From positions 682,001-746,000 of the forward strand of contig NZ_CP035493.1 in NCBI RefSeq assembly GCF_004135385.1: DNA of 64,000 bases, given 5' to 3'. Position 1 is the first letter of the stretch. The number at the start of each line of letters is the position of its first letter. Both the position numbers and the translations under genes were made by a program. This stretch comes from Xylanimonas protaetiae (GTDB lineage Bacteria; Actinomycetota; Actinomycetes; Actinomycetales; Cellulomonadaceae). The notes under the pieces are model-generated. The model made no database searches. It was not told the DNA's origin and was given only the letters and a program-made list of their open reading frames with translations. Below, piece after piece: positions 33,752 to 44,748 of this stretch.

Positions 33752-35658
33752 CTAGAGCGACGGTGGCCCGTCGAGCGGCCACCAGTGGATCACGGGCGGC
33801 ACCTCGAGCAGCGAGCGGGCCAGCAGCCAGGCGCCGACGAGGCACGCCACGATGACGACGGCGGCCCCGATCCAGCCCGGCGCGAACGTGTTCAGCAGCG
33901 CCCGCGCGCCGCGGCGCCCGGTCTCGCCGGCCGGCCCGAACCACGCCACGACCGCGGTGAGGAGCGTCGCGAGGGCGAGCACCGCGCAGAACACGATGGG
34001 CGCGTTCATCCCGCCGACGGACCGCGCCTCGATGTCGTCGCGCGGCATGACGATCACGCGCCCGGCCCCGAAGAGCCAGTACCCGCCGACGACGACGAGC
34101 ACGCCCACGCACCCGGCGACGAGCAGCTGCGGGATCGACCCGAGGGCGCCCAGGATCGCGTGCCAGGGGAACGCGACGGTGGCGACCACCCCGTCGGAGC
34201 GGCGCACGGCGCCGTACCGCTCGCGGCGGTCCCGGATGGCCTGCGACGCCTGCCCGGCGACGCGGCACAGGACGACGAGGATCGCGGCGACGCCGACGGC
34301 GACGACGGGCCGCGTGGCGCCCAGCACGACGAGCGGCACGAGGAACGCGAGCACCGTCCCGCTGCGCCGCGCGAGCGGCGGCGCGACGTACGGCTCCGGC
34401 GGGAGCGGCTCGACGGACTCGGCGTCGTCGTCGGGGACGCCCGCGGTGGCCGCGATGTGGTCGAACGCCTGGTAGCGCACCTCGCCCACGGGGATGGGCC
34501 CGGTGACGGCCGGGGTCGCCCCGGTGACGACGGGCATGGCGCGCGTGTATCCGTCGTGGGACGGCGGACCCGCGAGCGCCGTCGGCGCCCCCACGAGCTG
34601 GGTGGGCGGGCCGACGAGCTGGGTGGGCGGGCCGACGAGCTGGGTGGGCGGGCCGACGACCGCCGTCTCGCCGGTCGGGGCGCCGGCAGCGGCCGAGCGG
34701 CTCGTGCCGCCGTCCGGGTGCACGGCGATGCGCTGCGTCGCCTCGTCCGTCCCGGCGAGCGGCGACCCCGCCTCGAGCGCGGCGTACGCCGCCTCGTCGG
34801 AGTCGCGCCGCAGGGCGCGGGCCACCTGCGTGGGCCCCCAGCGCACGTCGGGGTCGGCCTGCAGCGCGCCCGCGAGCGCCCGCGCGGTGCGGGCGGGGAG
34901 CCCGACGAGGTCGGCGCGCCCTTCGCGGGAGCGCCGCAGCACGAGGTCGGTGGGCCGGACGCCGAAGGGTGAGCGTCCGGTGGCGGCGAAGGCGAGGAGT
35001 GCGGTCCAGCTCCACCAGTCGGACTCGGGGTGGGTGCGCCGCCGTCGAGCAGCTCGGGAGCCAGGTAGCCGGGGGTGCCGATGACGAAGCCGGGCGAGGT
35101 GAGGGTGCCGGCGTCGCCGGGCGGGTCGGCGGGGGCGGCGGCGATGCCGAAGTCGATGATGACGGGCCCGTGGGGGGTGACCATGACGTTGGAGGGCTTG
35201 AGGTCGCGGTGCACGACGCCGGCGAGGTGGACGGCTTCGAGCGCGGCGGCGAGCTGGTCGGCGAGCTCGTACAGGTCGACGGGGTCGAGGGGGCCGCCGT
35301 CGTCGACCTCGGCCTCGAGCGTGCGGCCGGGGACGAGCTCGGTGACGACGAACGCGGTGTCGCCGTCGAGCTCGGCGTCGAGGACGCGGGCGACGGCGGG
35401 GTGGCGGAGCTTCTGGAGGGCCTGGACCTCGCGGCGCAGCCGCTGGCGGGCGACGGGTTCGCCGTCGAGGTGCGAGTGCAGCACCTTGAGCGCGACGGCG
35501 GTCCCGCCGCCGTCGACCGCCTTGTACACCGCACCCATGGCGCCCCTGCCGAGCAGGGCCTGGATCGTGTAGCCGCCGATCTCCGTCCCTGCCGTCAGGC
35601 GCCCGGGGGCGTCCGCCGTGCTCACGGCTGCTGCTCCCTCGACGTCGACGTCGCCCAT
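33752..35658 (-). pseudogene. Membrane Ser/Thr protein kinase, split by one missing base
   Basis: The ATG at 35658 follows TACGGT by six bases. Kinase motifs: GRGAMGAVY (P-loop), Lys58 in VALKVL, HRDLKPSN with catalytic Asp152, DFG at 169-171, GTPGYLAPELL. The frame breaks at a run of four C on the coding strand (plus coordinates 35027-35030); a fifth C joins ...GGAPTP to ESDWWSWTALLAFAATGRSPFG, the conserved D(V/W)WS(L/W)G-type helix. Joined length is about 635 aa. After the kinase come the 7-residue Gly-Pro-Pro-Thr repeats, a juxtamembrane region and four or more membrane helices. Unlike PknB, there is no extracytoplasmic PASTA domain. Substrates are unknown. Confidence 0.85.
34593..34655 (-). 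repeat. Three identical 21-bp tandem repeats in the kinase gene
   Basis: The 21-bp unit occurs three times without change and encodes the heptad QLVGPPT, followed by diverged copies. The perfect identity suggests recent expansion or homogenisation. Confidence 0.9.
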
Positions 35659-35664
35659 GGCGAA

Positions 35665-35670
35665 ACCGTA
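35665..35670 (-). promoter_or_regulatory. Leaderless -10 box of the kinase gene
   Basis: TACGGT, six bases before the ATG at 35658. Confidence 0.65.
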
Positions 35671-35782
35671 GTGGCCGGTCGGGCCCGGCGCGCGCGCACC
35701 GGGCGCGGTGCGCCAGACGACCGGGGCCGCCCGGGAACGGGCCGGGTAGGTTGGAATCGTCAAGCGATCGGAAGGTTTTCCA

Positions 35783-38113
35783 TTGAACGGCAAAGAGCAG
35801 GACGGGCGCTACGACCTGGTGGTCGTCGCCAACCGACTCCCCGTGGACTTCTCGCTCCACCCCGGCGGGGGTGTGGACTGGCAGCGGTCCCCGGGTGGCC
35901 TGGTCACGGCCCTGGAGCCGGTCATGCAGGCGGCCGACGGCGCGTGGGTGGGCTGGTCGGGTGCCCCGGACCTGGCGGCGGACCCGTTCGACGCGGACGG
36001 CATGCGCCTGGTCCCGGTGACGCTGAGCGCGAGCGAGATCGAGCGCTACTACGAGGGTTTCTCGAACGACACGCTGTGGCCGCTGTACCACGACGTCGTC
36101 GCGACGCCGACGTACCACCGGCAGTGGTGGGACGCGTACCGCCGCGTGAACCAGCGCTTCGCGGACGCGGCGGCCGCCCAGGCTGCCCCGGGCGCCGTCG
36201 TCTGGGTGCACGACTACCAGCTCCAGCTCGTGCCGCGCCTGCTGCGCGAGCAGCGGCCGGACCTGCGCATCGGTTTCTTCGACCACATCCCGTTCCCGCC
36301 GGTGGAGCTGTTCCAGCAGCTCCCGTGGCGGCGGCAGATCGTCGAGGGCCTGCTGGGCGCCGACCTGGTGGGCTTCCAGCGCGGCGGCGACGCGTCGAAC
36401 TTCGTGCGCGCGGTGCGGCGTCTGACGGACCACACGACGCGCGGCCCGATCGTGACGATCGACGCCGACCGGTCGCGGCCGGCGCGGCACGTGCGCGCGG
36501 GGGCGTTCCCCATCTCGATCGACTCGACGCGCTTCGACGCGCTGGCCCGCACCCCCGAGGTGCAGGCGCGCGCCAAGGAGATCCGCACGGAGCTGGGCGA
36601 CCCCGACGTCGTCATGCTCGGCGTCGACCGCCTCGACTACACCAAGGGCATCCGGCACCGCATCAAGGCGTACGGCGAGCTGCTCGACGACGGCCGGGTC
36701 GACGCCGCCCGCACCACGCTGGTGCAGGTGGCGAGCCCGTCGCGCGAGAACGTGGGCGCGTACCAGGAGCTGCGCGAGCACGTCGAGGTGCTGGTGGGCC
36801 GCATCAACGGCGAGTTCGGCGAGCTCGGCCACTCGGCCATCCACTACCTGCACCACTCCTACCCGCCGGAGGAGATGGCGGCGCTCTACCTCGCCGCCGA
36901 CGTCATGCTCGTGACGTCGCTGCGCGACGGCATGAACCTCGTGGCCAAGGAGTACGTCGCCGCCCGCTCGGACGAGCAGGGCGTGCTGGTGCTCTCGGAG
37001 TTCACGGGCGCCGCGGACGAGCTGCCCTCCGGCGCGCTGCTCGTCAACCCGCACGACATCGAGGGCATGAAGGACGCCATCGTCCAGGCAGCCCGCATGA
37101 CGGAGCGCGAGCAGCGCCGCCGCATGCGGCGCCTGCGCCGCAAGGTCATGGCCGACGACGTCGCCAAGTGGTCGCAGGGCTTCCTCGGCGTCCTGCACGC
37201 GATGCCGCGCCGGCACCTCGCGACGGTGGCCGCGCCCGCCTCGGCGCCCGGCCCCGACGACGCCGGGGACGCCCCGACGGCCACGAGCCCCGAGGCGCTC
37301 GGCCACGCCCTGGGGGCGCTCGCCGCGGCCGACGACGCCGCCGTGCTCGTGGGCCTCGACTTCGACGGGACGCTCGCACCGCTCGTCGACGACCCGATCG
37401 CGTCGGTCATGACGCCGGACGCCCGCGCCGTCGTCGAGCGGCTGGGTGCCCTGCCGCAGGCCGCGCGCGTGCACCTGGCCCTCGTCTCGGGCCGCGACCT
37501 GGCGGACCTCGCCGAGCGGGCGAACCCGCCCGCCGGCACCTACCTGGTGGGCAGCCACGGCGCCGAGACGGGCCGTGTGCTGCCCGACGGGTCTGTCGCG
37601 GCCGTCCCCGTCGTCCTGAGCGACGAGCAGCTCCGCACGCTGGAGGCCGCGGTCGGCGGGCTCGAGGAGGCCGCCGCCGAGGCACCGGGGGCCTGGGTGC
37701 AGCGCAAGCCGTCCGCGGCCGTGCTGCACACGCGCCAGTGCCCGCCCGGCACCGCCGACGCCGCGGTCGCGCGCGCGGACGCCCTCGCCCACCGGCTCGG
37801 GCTGCCCGCGATGCACGGCAAGGACGTCGTCGAGCTCGCCGTCGTGCCCACCGACAAGGGCGCCGCGCTCGCGCGGCTGCGCACCGCCGTCGACCCGTCG
37901 CGGCACGTCCACGTGCTCTACGCGGGCGACGACACGACGGACGAGCACGCGTTCGCCTCGCTCGGGTCCGGCGACGTGGCGATCAAGGTCGGGGCCGGCG
38001 AGACCGTGGCCCCGCACCGTGTCGCGGACGCGGACGCGCTGGCCGCGGCGCTGGCGCGGCTGGCCGACGACGTCACGCGGCGCGTCGGTGACCCCTCCTT
38101 GGGCGCATCTTGA
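35783..38113 (+). CDS. otsAB: Bifunctional trehalose-6-phosphate synthase/phosphatase (OtsA-OtsB fusion)
   Basis: 776 aa. The start is a TTG at 35783 with GGAAGG eight bases upstream. Residues about 10-490 form a GT20 synthase: [68 protein letters not shown]. Residues about 520-770 form a HAD phosphatase: [17 protein letters not shown] (nucleophile Asp), [22 protein letters not shown]. Together they make trehalose from UDP- or GDP-glucose and glucose-6-phosphate, an osmoprotectant and carbon store. Many actinobacteria encode the two activities separately, so the fusion is notable though not unique. The kinase gene is divergent, with a 124-bp gap. Confidence 0.93.
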   Translation: MNGKEQDGRYDLVVVANRLPVDFSLHPGGGVDWQRSPGGLVTALEPVMQAADGAWVGWSGAPDLAADPFDADGMRLVPVTLSASEIERYYEGFSNDTLWPLYHDVVATPTYHRQWWDAYRRVNQRFADAAAAQAAPGAVVWVHDYQLQLVPRLLREQRPDLRIGFFDHIPFPPVELFQQLPWRRQIVEGLLGADLVGFQRGGDASNFVRAVRRLTDHTTRGPIVTIDADRSRPARHVRAGAFPISIDSTRFDALARTPEVQARAKEIRTELGDPDVVMLGVDRLDYTKGIRHRIKAYGELLDDGRVDAARTTLVQVASPSRENVGAYQELREHVEVLVGRINGEFGELGHSAIHYLHHSYPPEEMAALYLAADVMLVTSLRDGMNLVAKEYVAARSDEQGVLVLSEFTGAADELPSGALLVNPHDIEGMKDAIVQAARMTEREQRRRMRRLRRKVMADDVAKWSQGFLGVLHAMPRRHLATVAAPASAPGPDDAGDAPTATSPEALGHALGALAAADDAAVLVGLDFDGTLAPLVDDPIASVMTPDARAVVERLGALPQAARVHLALVSGRDLADLAERANPPAGTYLVGSHGAETGRVLPDGSVAAVPVVLSDEQLRTLEAAVGGLEEAAAEAPGAWVQRKPSAAVLHTRQCPPGTADAAVARADALAHRLGLPAMHGKDVVELAVVPTDKGAALARLRTAVDPSRHVHVLYAGDDTTDEHAFASLGSGDVAIKVGAGETVAPHRVADADALAAALARLADDVTRRVGDPSLGAS

Positions 38114-38157
38114 ACCGCAGGTCCACCTGCGCCTCCCCAAGGAGTAGAGTCCACCAC

Positions 38158-38172
38158 GTCATCGGTGATGAC
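38158..38172. promoter_or_regulatory. Inverted repeat upstream of the sugar-ABC ATPase gene
   Basis: GTCATC, three bases, GATGAC. It lies just after a TAGAGT -10-like box (38145-38150), at the place where an operator would be. The leader to the ATG at 38321 is then about 165 bases; nothing else is recognised in it. Confidence 0.35.
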
Positions 38173-38320
38173 ATGACGCCGAAGTCTCCGGGGCGACCGG
38201 CGAAGGCGGCGTCGCACACAACTCCAGAAGTGTCACAGCAGACACGAAGTTCGTGATCTCAGCGGCACCTTCACAACGGATCGTCCGGCACGTACCTGCC
38301 GGTGAAGGGAACCACTCAAC

Positions 38321-39429
<1,109 letters not shown>

Positions 39430-39436
<7 letters not shown>

Positions 39437-39462
39437 AGCCGACATAGGTACGGCTGAAGCCG
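39430..39462. repeat. Two copies of the 12-bp palindrome CGGCTGAAGCCG
   Basis: Copies at 39430-39441 and 39451-39462; the first contains the ugpC stop codon. Small hairpins could form after translation ends. Confidence 0.6.
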
Positions 39463-39523
39463 TCGTGGGAACCAGTTCGACCGTTAAGGTCGACTGACGC
39501 ACCGCAAGGTGTCCGAACCACAC

Positions 39524-39557
39524 AGGGGCGGGCCCGGCAGCTGCCGGGTCCGCCTCT
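39524..39557 (+). terminator. Terminator of the sugar-ABC ATPase gene
   Basis: A 17-bp arm with two G-U pairs folds on itself with a 4-base turn; GTTCTGT follows. It lies 88 bases after the stop codon and 20 bases before the next gene, so it could also attenuate that gene. Confidence 0.75.
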
Positions 39558-39576
39558 GTTCTGTCGTGAGGAAGCC

Positions 39577-40818
39577 GTGGAGACACTTCAGATCACTGCC
39601 GCGACGCCCGAGTCCGCCCTGCTGGACCTGCCGTGGCGGGTGCCGCTCGAGGAGTGGCCGGCCGAGGTGCTGGCCGCGCTGCCCCGCGGCATCTCCCGGC
39701 ACATCGTGCGGTTCGTGCGCTCCGGCAAGCGGGTCCTGGCCGTCAAGGAGACCCGCGCCCACTACGCCTTCCGCGAGTACGAGCTGCTGCGCCGGCTCGG
39801 CAAGCTCGACGTGCCCTGCGTCGTCCCGGTCGCCGTCGTCACGGGCCGCGTCGACGACGACGGCGAGCCGCTCGAGGCCGCCATCGTCACCGAGCACCTG
39901 GCGTTCTCCCTGCCGTACCGCGCGATCTTCAGCCAGGCGCTGCGCCCGGACACGGCCACGCGCCTCATCGACGCCCTCGCCGTCCTCCTGGTGCGCCTGC
40001 ACCTCATCGGCTTCTACTGGGGCGACGTCTCCCTCTCGAACACGCTGTTCCGCCGCGACGCCGACCGGTTCGCGGCCTACCTGGTGGACGCGGAGACGGG
40101 CGACCTGCACCGCGAGCTCACGCCCGGCCAGCGCACCTACGACCTCGACCTGGCCCGCACGAACATCATCGGCGAGCTCTTCGACCTCGAGGCGGGCGAG
40201 CTGCTCGACGAGGAGGTCGACGCCATCGCCATCGGCGACGCCCTCGTCTCCCGCTACAACGAGCTGTGGACGGCGCTCACGAAGGTCGAGTCGTTCTCGG
40301 CCGACGAGCGCTGGCGCGTCGACGCCCGCATCCGGCGCCTCAACGACCTGGGCTTCGACGTCGGCGAGCTCGCCATCGTCACCGACTTCGACGGCGCGAC
40401 CGTCGAGATCCAGCCCAAGGTCGTCGACGCCGGGCACCACTCCCGCCGGCTCCTGCGCCTGACCGGCCTGGACGTGCAGGACAACCAGGCCCGCCGCATG
40501 CTCAACGACCTGGACGCGTGGCGCGCCCACACCGACCGCCTCAACGACTCCGAGCAGCTCGTCGCGCACGACTGGCTGGTGCACTCGTTCGAGCCGACGA
40601 TCGCGGCCGTGCCGCGCGAGCTGCGCAAGAAGCTGGAGCCCGCGCAGCTGTTCCACGAGATCCTTGACCACCGCTGGTACCTGTCCCAGAACCTGGGCCG
40701 GGACGTCCCGATGCCGGAGGCCGCGGTCTCGTACGTCGACCAGGTGCTGCGCCACCGCCCCGACGAGGCGCTGCTCTCGAAGGACGACGACGAGGACCAC
40801 GACCTCCTGATGGGCTAG
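39577..40818 (+). CDS. DUF4032 protein, lipopolysaccharide-kinase-like fold
   Basis: 413 aa from the GTG at 39577 (GAGGAAG upstream). The N-terminal half looks like an atypical kinase: VRSGKRVLAVKETRAHYAFREYELLRRL (Lys and Glu of the ATP site), LVRLHLIGFYWGDVSLSNTLF (catalytic loop, Asp in WGD, Asn) and AYLVDAETGDL (Asp of the DFG-like position). The C-terminal half (GHHSRRLLRLTGLDVQDNQARRMLNDLDAWR) is the DUF4032 domain. Function unknown. The stop codon overlaps that of the convergent rlmB gene by two bases with no terminator between. Confidence 0.85.
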   Translation: METLQITAATPESALLDLPWRVPLEEWPAEVLAALPRGISRHIVRFVRSGKRVLAVKETRAHYAFREYELLRRLGKLDVPCVVPVAVVTGRVDDDGEPLEAAIVTEHLAFSLPYRAIFSQALRPDTATRLIDALAVLLVRLHLIGFYWGDVSLSNTLFRRDADRFAAYLVDAETGDLHRELTPGQRTYDLDLARTNIIGELFDLEAGELLDEEVDAIAIGDALVSRYNELWTALTKVESFSADERWRVDARIRRLNDLGFDVGELAIVTDFDGATVEIQPKVVDAGHHSRRLLRLTGLDVQDNQARRMLNDLDAWRAHTDRLNDSEQLVAHDWLVHSFEPTIAAVPRELRKKLEPAQLFHEILDHRWYLSQNLGRDVPMPEAAVSYVDQVLRHRPDEALLSKDDDEDHDLLMG

Positions 40819-41798
40819 CGGCGAGACTTCGCGATCTCGTAGAGCGCGATCGACGTCGCGACGCCCGCGTTGAGCGACTCGACGGCGGTCGAGTCGATCG
40901 GGATGGACGCGATGACGTCGCACGTGTCGCGGACCAGGCGGCCCATGCCCTTGCCCTCCGAGCCGACCACGACGACGAGCGGGTCGGTCGCGAGGCTGAG
41001 CTCGCCCACCTGCTGGTCGCCGCCGCCGTCGAGCCCGACGACGAAGCAGCCGGCCTTCTTCAGCTCGCCCAGCGCGCGGGCCAGGTTGGTGGCGCGGGCC
41101 ACCGGCACGTGCGCCGCGGCGCCCGCCGAGACCTTCCACGCCGACGCCGTCACGCCCGCCGAGCGCCGCTCGGGCACGAGCACGCCGTGCGCCCCGAACG
41201 CGCCCGCCGAGCGCAGGATCGCGCCCAGGTTGCGGGGGTCGGTGACGCCGTCGAGCGCGACGATGAGCGGGGGGCGCCCGGACGCCTCGGCGGCGTCGAG
41301 CAGGTCGTCGACGTCGCGGTAGTCGTAGGGCGGCACCTGCGCGGCGACGCCCTGGTGCACCTGCCCGTCGGTGAGGCGGTCGAGCTCGGGCTTGGTGACC
41401 TCCAGGAGCGGCAGCCCGGCAGACGACGCCTGCTGGAGGATCTCGCGCGTGCGGTCGTCGTGGTCGAGGCGCGTCGCGACGTACAGCGCGGTGATGGGCA
41501 CGTCGGTGCGCAGCGCCTCGAGCACGGAGTTGCGGCCGGCGATGACCTCGACGCCGTCGGTCGACCGGCGCGTGCCGCGCACGACGCCGCGCGCGGCGCC
41601 CTGCTGGCGCTGTCCGGAGGCGCGCTTCTCGGCAGCCTGCTTCTTCTTGAACGCCGGGTGGTACTCGCGGTCCTCCGCCTTGGGCGTCGGGCCCTTGCCC
41701 TGCAGCGCGCGGCGGCCGTGGCCGCCCGTGCCGACCTGGGCGCCCTTCTTGGACCCGGCCTTGCGCACGGCCCCGGGCCGCCTCTGAGTTCCAGCCAT
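40815..41798 (-). CDS. rlmB: 23S rRNA (guanosine-2'-O-)-methyltransferase, RlmB/SpoU family
   Basis: 327 aa. A Lys/Arg/Gly-rich N-terminal tail (about 1-80) precedes the substrate-binding domain (VIAGRNSVLEALRTDVPITALYV) and the SPOUT knot. Motifs: DPRNLGAILRSAGAFGAHGVLVP (1), VVVGSEGKGMGRLV (2), IPIDSTAVESLNAGVATSIALYE (3). It methylates a ribose in 23S rRNA with S-adenosylmethionine. It follows cysS by 25 bases on the same strand, as in Mycobacterium. Confidence 0.93.
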   Translation of the reverse strand: MAGTQRRPGAVRKAGSKKGAQVGTGGHGRRALQGKGPTPKAEDREYHPAFKKKQAAEKRASGQRQQGAARGVVRGTRRSTDGVEVIAGRNSVLEALRTDVPITALYVATRLDHDDRTREILQQASSAGLPLLEVTKPELDRLTDGQVHQGVAAQVPPYDYRDVDDLLDAAEASGRPPLIVALDGVTDPRNLGAILRSAGAFGAHGVLVPERRSAGVTASAWKVSAGAAAHVPVARATNLARALGELKKAGCFVVGLDGGGDQQVGELSLATDPLVVVVGSEGKGMGRLVRDTCDVIASIPIDSTAVESLNAGVATSIALYEIAKSRR

Positions 41799-41823
41799 GA
41801 GGAGTCGTCTCTCTGTGAGTTCG

Positions 41824-43272
41824 TCAGTTCGTCAGCGTCCAGCGGGCGCCGTCGGGCCCGTCCTGGACCAGGATGCCCGCCGCGGCCAGGCGGTCGCGGA
41901 TCGCGTCGCTCGCGGCCCAGTCCTTCGCGGCGCGCGCGGCGGCACGCGCCGCCAGCTCGCCCTGCACGAGCGCGTCGAGGGCGTCGCGCGCCGACGACGC
42001 CGCGGCGTCGGTCGTGGCCCACTGCGGGTCGGCCGGGTCGAGGCCCAGCACGTCGAGCATGCCGCGCAGCGCGACCAGCTCGGCGCGCACCGCGGCGTCC
42101 GACTCGGGCGACGCCGCCGCCGCGAGCGCCGTGTTCCCGGCGCGCAGGTGCTCGTGCACGACGGCGAGCGCCGCGGGCACGTTGAGGTCGTCGTCCATCG
42201 CGGCGACGAAGCCGTCGGGGAGGTCGGTCTTGCGGACCTCGTCGGCGTCGACCGCGCCGACGCGCTCGGTGGCGCGCTCGACGAACCCGGTGAGCCGCTC
42301 CCACGTCGTGGCCGCCTCGGCGAGCGTCTCGGGCGCCCACTCGAGCATGGAGCGGTACTGGACGGCGACGATGGCGTAGCGGACGACGGGTGCGGCGGCG
42401 GCCTTGAAGAGCTCGGAGACGAGCAGCCCGTTGCCGAGCGACTTGCTCATCTTGACGCCGGACTGTGTGATCCAGGCGCTGTGCATCCACCGTTGGGCGA
42501 ATCCGAACCCGGCGGCGCGGGACTGGGCCTGCTCGTTCTCGTGGTGCGGGAAGCGCAGGTCGAGGCCGCCGCCGTGGATGTCGAACTCGTCGCCGAGGTA
42601 GCGCTGGGCCATGGCGGAGCACTCGAGGTGCCAGCCGGGACGGCCGCGGCCCCACGGGGTGGGCCAGGAGGCGGTGGCTGGCTCTCCGGGCTTGGGGGCC
42701 TTCCACAGGGCGAAGTCGTGCACGTCGCGCTTGGCGTGGCCGGGTGCGGCGACGTCGTCGTCGGACTGCGGCTCGGGGGCGAGGTCGTCGAGGCGCTGCC
42801 GGGTGAGCTCGCCGTAGGCGGGCCAGGAGCGCACGTCGAACCAGACGTTGCCCTCGCCGGTGGTGTAGGCGTGCCCGCGCTCGACGAGGCGGTCCATGAG
42901 CTCGACCATCTGGGTGACGTGCTGGGTGGCGCGCGGCTCGTAGGTGGGCGGCAGGACGCCGAGGGCGTCGTACGCGGCGGTGAACTCGCGCTCGTAGCGG
43001 GCGGCGTGCGCCCACCACGGGACGCCCGCGGCGTCGGCCTTGGCGAGGATCTTGTCGTCGATGTCGGTGACGTTGCGCACCAGGGTGACCTGGTAGCCGC
43101 TGCGGGTGAGCCAGCGGCGCAGCACGTCGAACGCGACGGACGGGCGCAGGTGCCCCACGTGCGGGGCCGACTGCACGGTCGCGCCGCACACGTAGATGCC
43201 GACCTGGCCGGGGGTCCGGGGCACGAAGTCGGACACCGTGCGCGTGGCGGTGTCATACAGGCGAAGGCTCAC
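41824..43272 (-). CDS. cysS: Cysteinyl-tRNA synthetase
   Basis: 482 aa, ATG at 43272. Class I synthetase: Cys29 of the zinc site in YVCGATVQ, HxGH motif at 38-41 in [23 protein letters not shown] with more zinc ligands, and the KMSKS loop ([11 protein letters not shown], about 272-282). The C-terminal helical part is intact. It charges tRNA-Cys in the cytoplasm. The gene heads a cysS-rlmB unit. Confidence 0.96.
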   Translation of the reverse strand: MSLRLYDTATRTVSDFVPRTPGQVGIYVCGATVQSAPHVGHLRPSVAFDVLRRWLTRSGYQVTLVRNVTDIDDKILAKADAAGVPWWAHAARYEREFTAAYDALGVLPPTYEPRATQHVTQMVELMDRLVERGHAYTTGEGNVWFDVRSWPAYGELTRQRLDDLAPEPQSDDDVAAPGHAKRDVHDFALWKAPKPGEPATASWPTPWGRGRPGWHLECSAMAQRYLGDEFDIHGGGLDLRFPHHENEQAQSRAAGFGFAQRWMHSAWITQSGVKMSKSLGNGLLVSELFKAAAAPVVRYAIVAVQYRSMLEWAPETLAEAATTWERLTGFVERATERVGAVDADEVRKTDLPDGFVAAMDDDLNVPAALAVVHEHLRAGNTALAAAASPESDAAVRAELVALRGMLDVLGLDPADPQWATTDAAASSARDALDALVQGELAARAAARAAKDWAASDAIRDRLAAAGILVQDGPDGARWTLTN

Positions 43273-43332
43273 CGCCCCAGGGTACCGGCCACGGCCCCGC
43301 CCACCGGGGTGGGCGCCCCCAGCCCACCGCCC

Positions 43333-44633
43333 TCAGCGCGCGAGGAGCGCGGCCACGTGCCGGTGCCCGGCGACCTCGTACCCCACCACGGTGACGGCCG
43401 GGGCGAGCATCACGAGCAGCAGCGCCCAGGCCAGCGACGCGCCGGCGACGGCGATCGCGAGGCACAGCAGCGCGACGGCGGACAGCACGAGCCACACGTG
43501 CAGCGGGTCGAGGCTGCGGGCGAGCCGGCTGAAGATCGCGTAGTCGGCCAGCACGAACACGAGCACGGGCACGGCCAGCGCGAGCAGCGTGCCGCGCGAC
43601 CCCAGGTGCGAGGTCCCGGCGATGCGCGCGGCGACGACGTGCAGCCCGGCGCCCACGCCCGCGAGCCCGCCGAAGATCGCCAGGTGCCCGTACCCCCACC
43701 CGAACGACCGCTCGGGGTGCCGGTGCAGCAGCGTGCCCGCGGGGTGATGTAGTACGTCCACCACAGCCCGAACGTCAGCCCGATGCCGGCCACGGCGACG
43801 ACGACGGCCTCACCCGTCCACCCGCCGGTGCCCACCGCCGCGGACAGCGACGCGACCGTCCCGATCACGCCCTCGCCGAGCGTGATGATCGCGAGCAGGC
43901 CGTAGCGCTCGGCGATGTGGTGCGGGTGCCAGGGCGTCGCGGGCCGGTCCTCGCGCACCCACCGCCGGTCGGCGAGCCAGGGCCCGAGCATCTCGACGAG
44001 CGCGAGCAGCGTGCCCCCGGCCAGGAACGTCACCTGGCCGACGGGGGCGGCCGCGAGCACCACCCACCCGACCTGGGCGACGGCGAGGAACCGCGCGTAG
44101 GTGAGGCAGGCTGCCCGGTACTGCGGGGCAGACCGCGCCGCGCGCAGCCACTGCACGAGCATGGCGAGCCGCATGACGACGTACCCGGCCACCATGACCT
44201 CGTTGTGCACGCGCCCGCCCTCGGCGAGCGACTCGAACATCGTCGGCAGCCCGAGGGCCAGCACGACGACGCCGATCATCTGCACCATCGTGGTGACGCG
44301 GAACCCCCAGTCGTCGGTGTCGAACGCCGAGGCGAACCACGTGAAGTTGATCCACGCCCAGCAGACGGCGAACATCGCGAACACGAAGCCGACGACGGCG
44401 ACGCCCGCGTGGCCCTCGGTGACGAGGTGGGCGGCCTCGTCCCCCGCGACGCCGAACGACACCGCGAAGGCGAGGTCGAAGAGCAGCTCCAGCGGGGTGG
44501 CGGCACGGCCGCTCTCGTGCGGGTCGCGGCCCGTCATGCGGACCAGCCGGGGGCCGGCGGGCCGCGCCGTCGGTGCGGCGGCGCCGTCGTCCGCCGACGA
44601 CGGCGTCGCGGCATCCCCGCCCACGCTCTCCAT
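43333..44633 (-). pseudogene. Low-temperature-requirement A (LtrA) membrane protein, split by one missing base
   Basis: The ATG at 44633 follows TAGCGT by seven bases. The two frames together give about 433 aa with ten or more membrane helices. The N-terminal signature ATPLELLFDLAFAVSFGVAG is LtrA (DUF of the bacterial low-temperature requirement family); HHIAERYGLLAIITLGEGVIG is the conserved His/Glu block. The frame breaks in four C of the coding strand (plus 43741-43744) between WWTYYITP and AGTLLHRHPERSFGWGYGHL. One more C restores it. The family's function is unknown. It is divergent from the FAD oxidase gene. Confidence 0.82.
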
Positions 44634-44640
44634 GCCGCGC

Positions 44641-44646
44641 ACGCTA
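44641..44646 (-). promoter_or_regulatory. Leaderless -10 box of the LtrA gene
   Basis: TAGCGT, seven bases before the ATG at 44633. Confidence 0.65.
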
Positions 44647-44748
44647 CACGCGACCGCCTCGCACGACCTCGGCTACCACGGACCCACGCCGCGGGCATCG
44701 TCCTGGAGGGGGTTCCGGGCGGCGGAGCCGTGTGGCAGACTCCCGGCC

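Noticed and set aside
33752..38140. Minus-strand open frame of about 1,460 codons over the kinase and otsAB region
   Set aside because: Most of it is antisense to otsAB; only its 3' part is the true second frame of the kinase.
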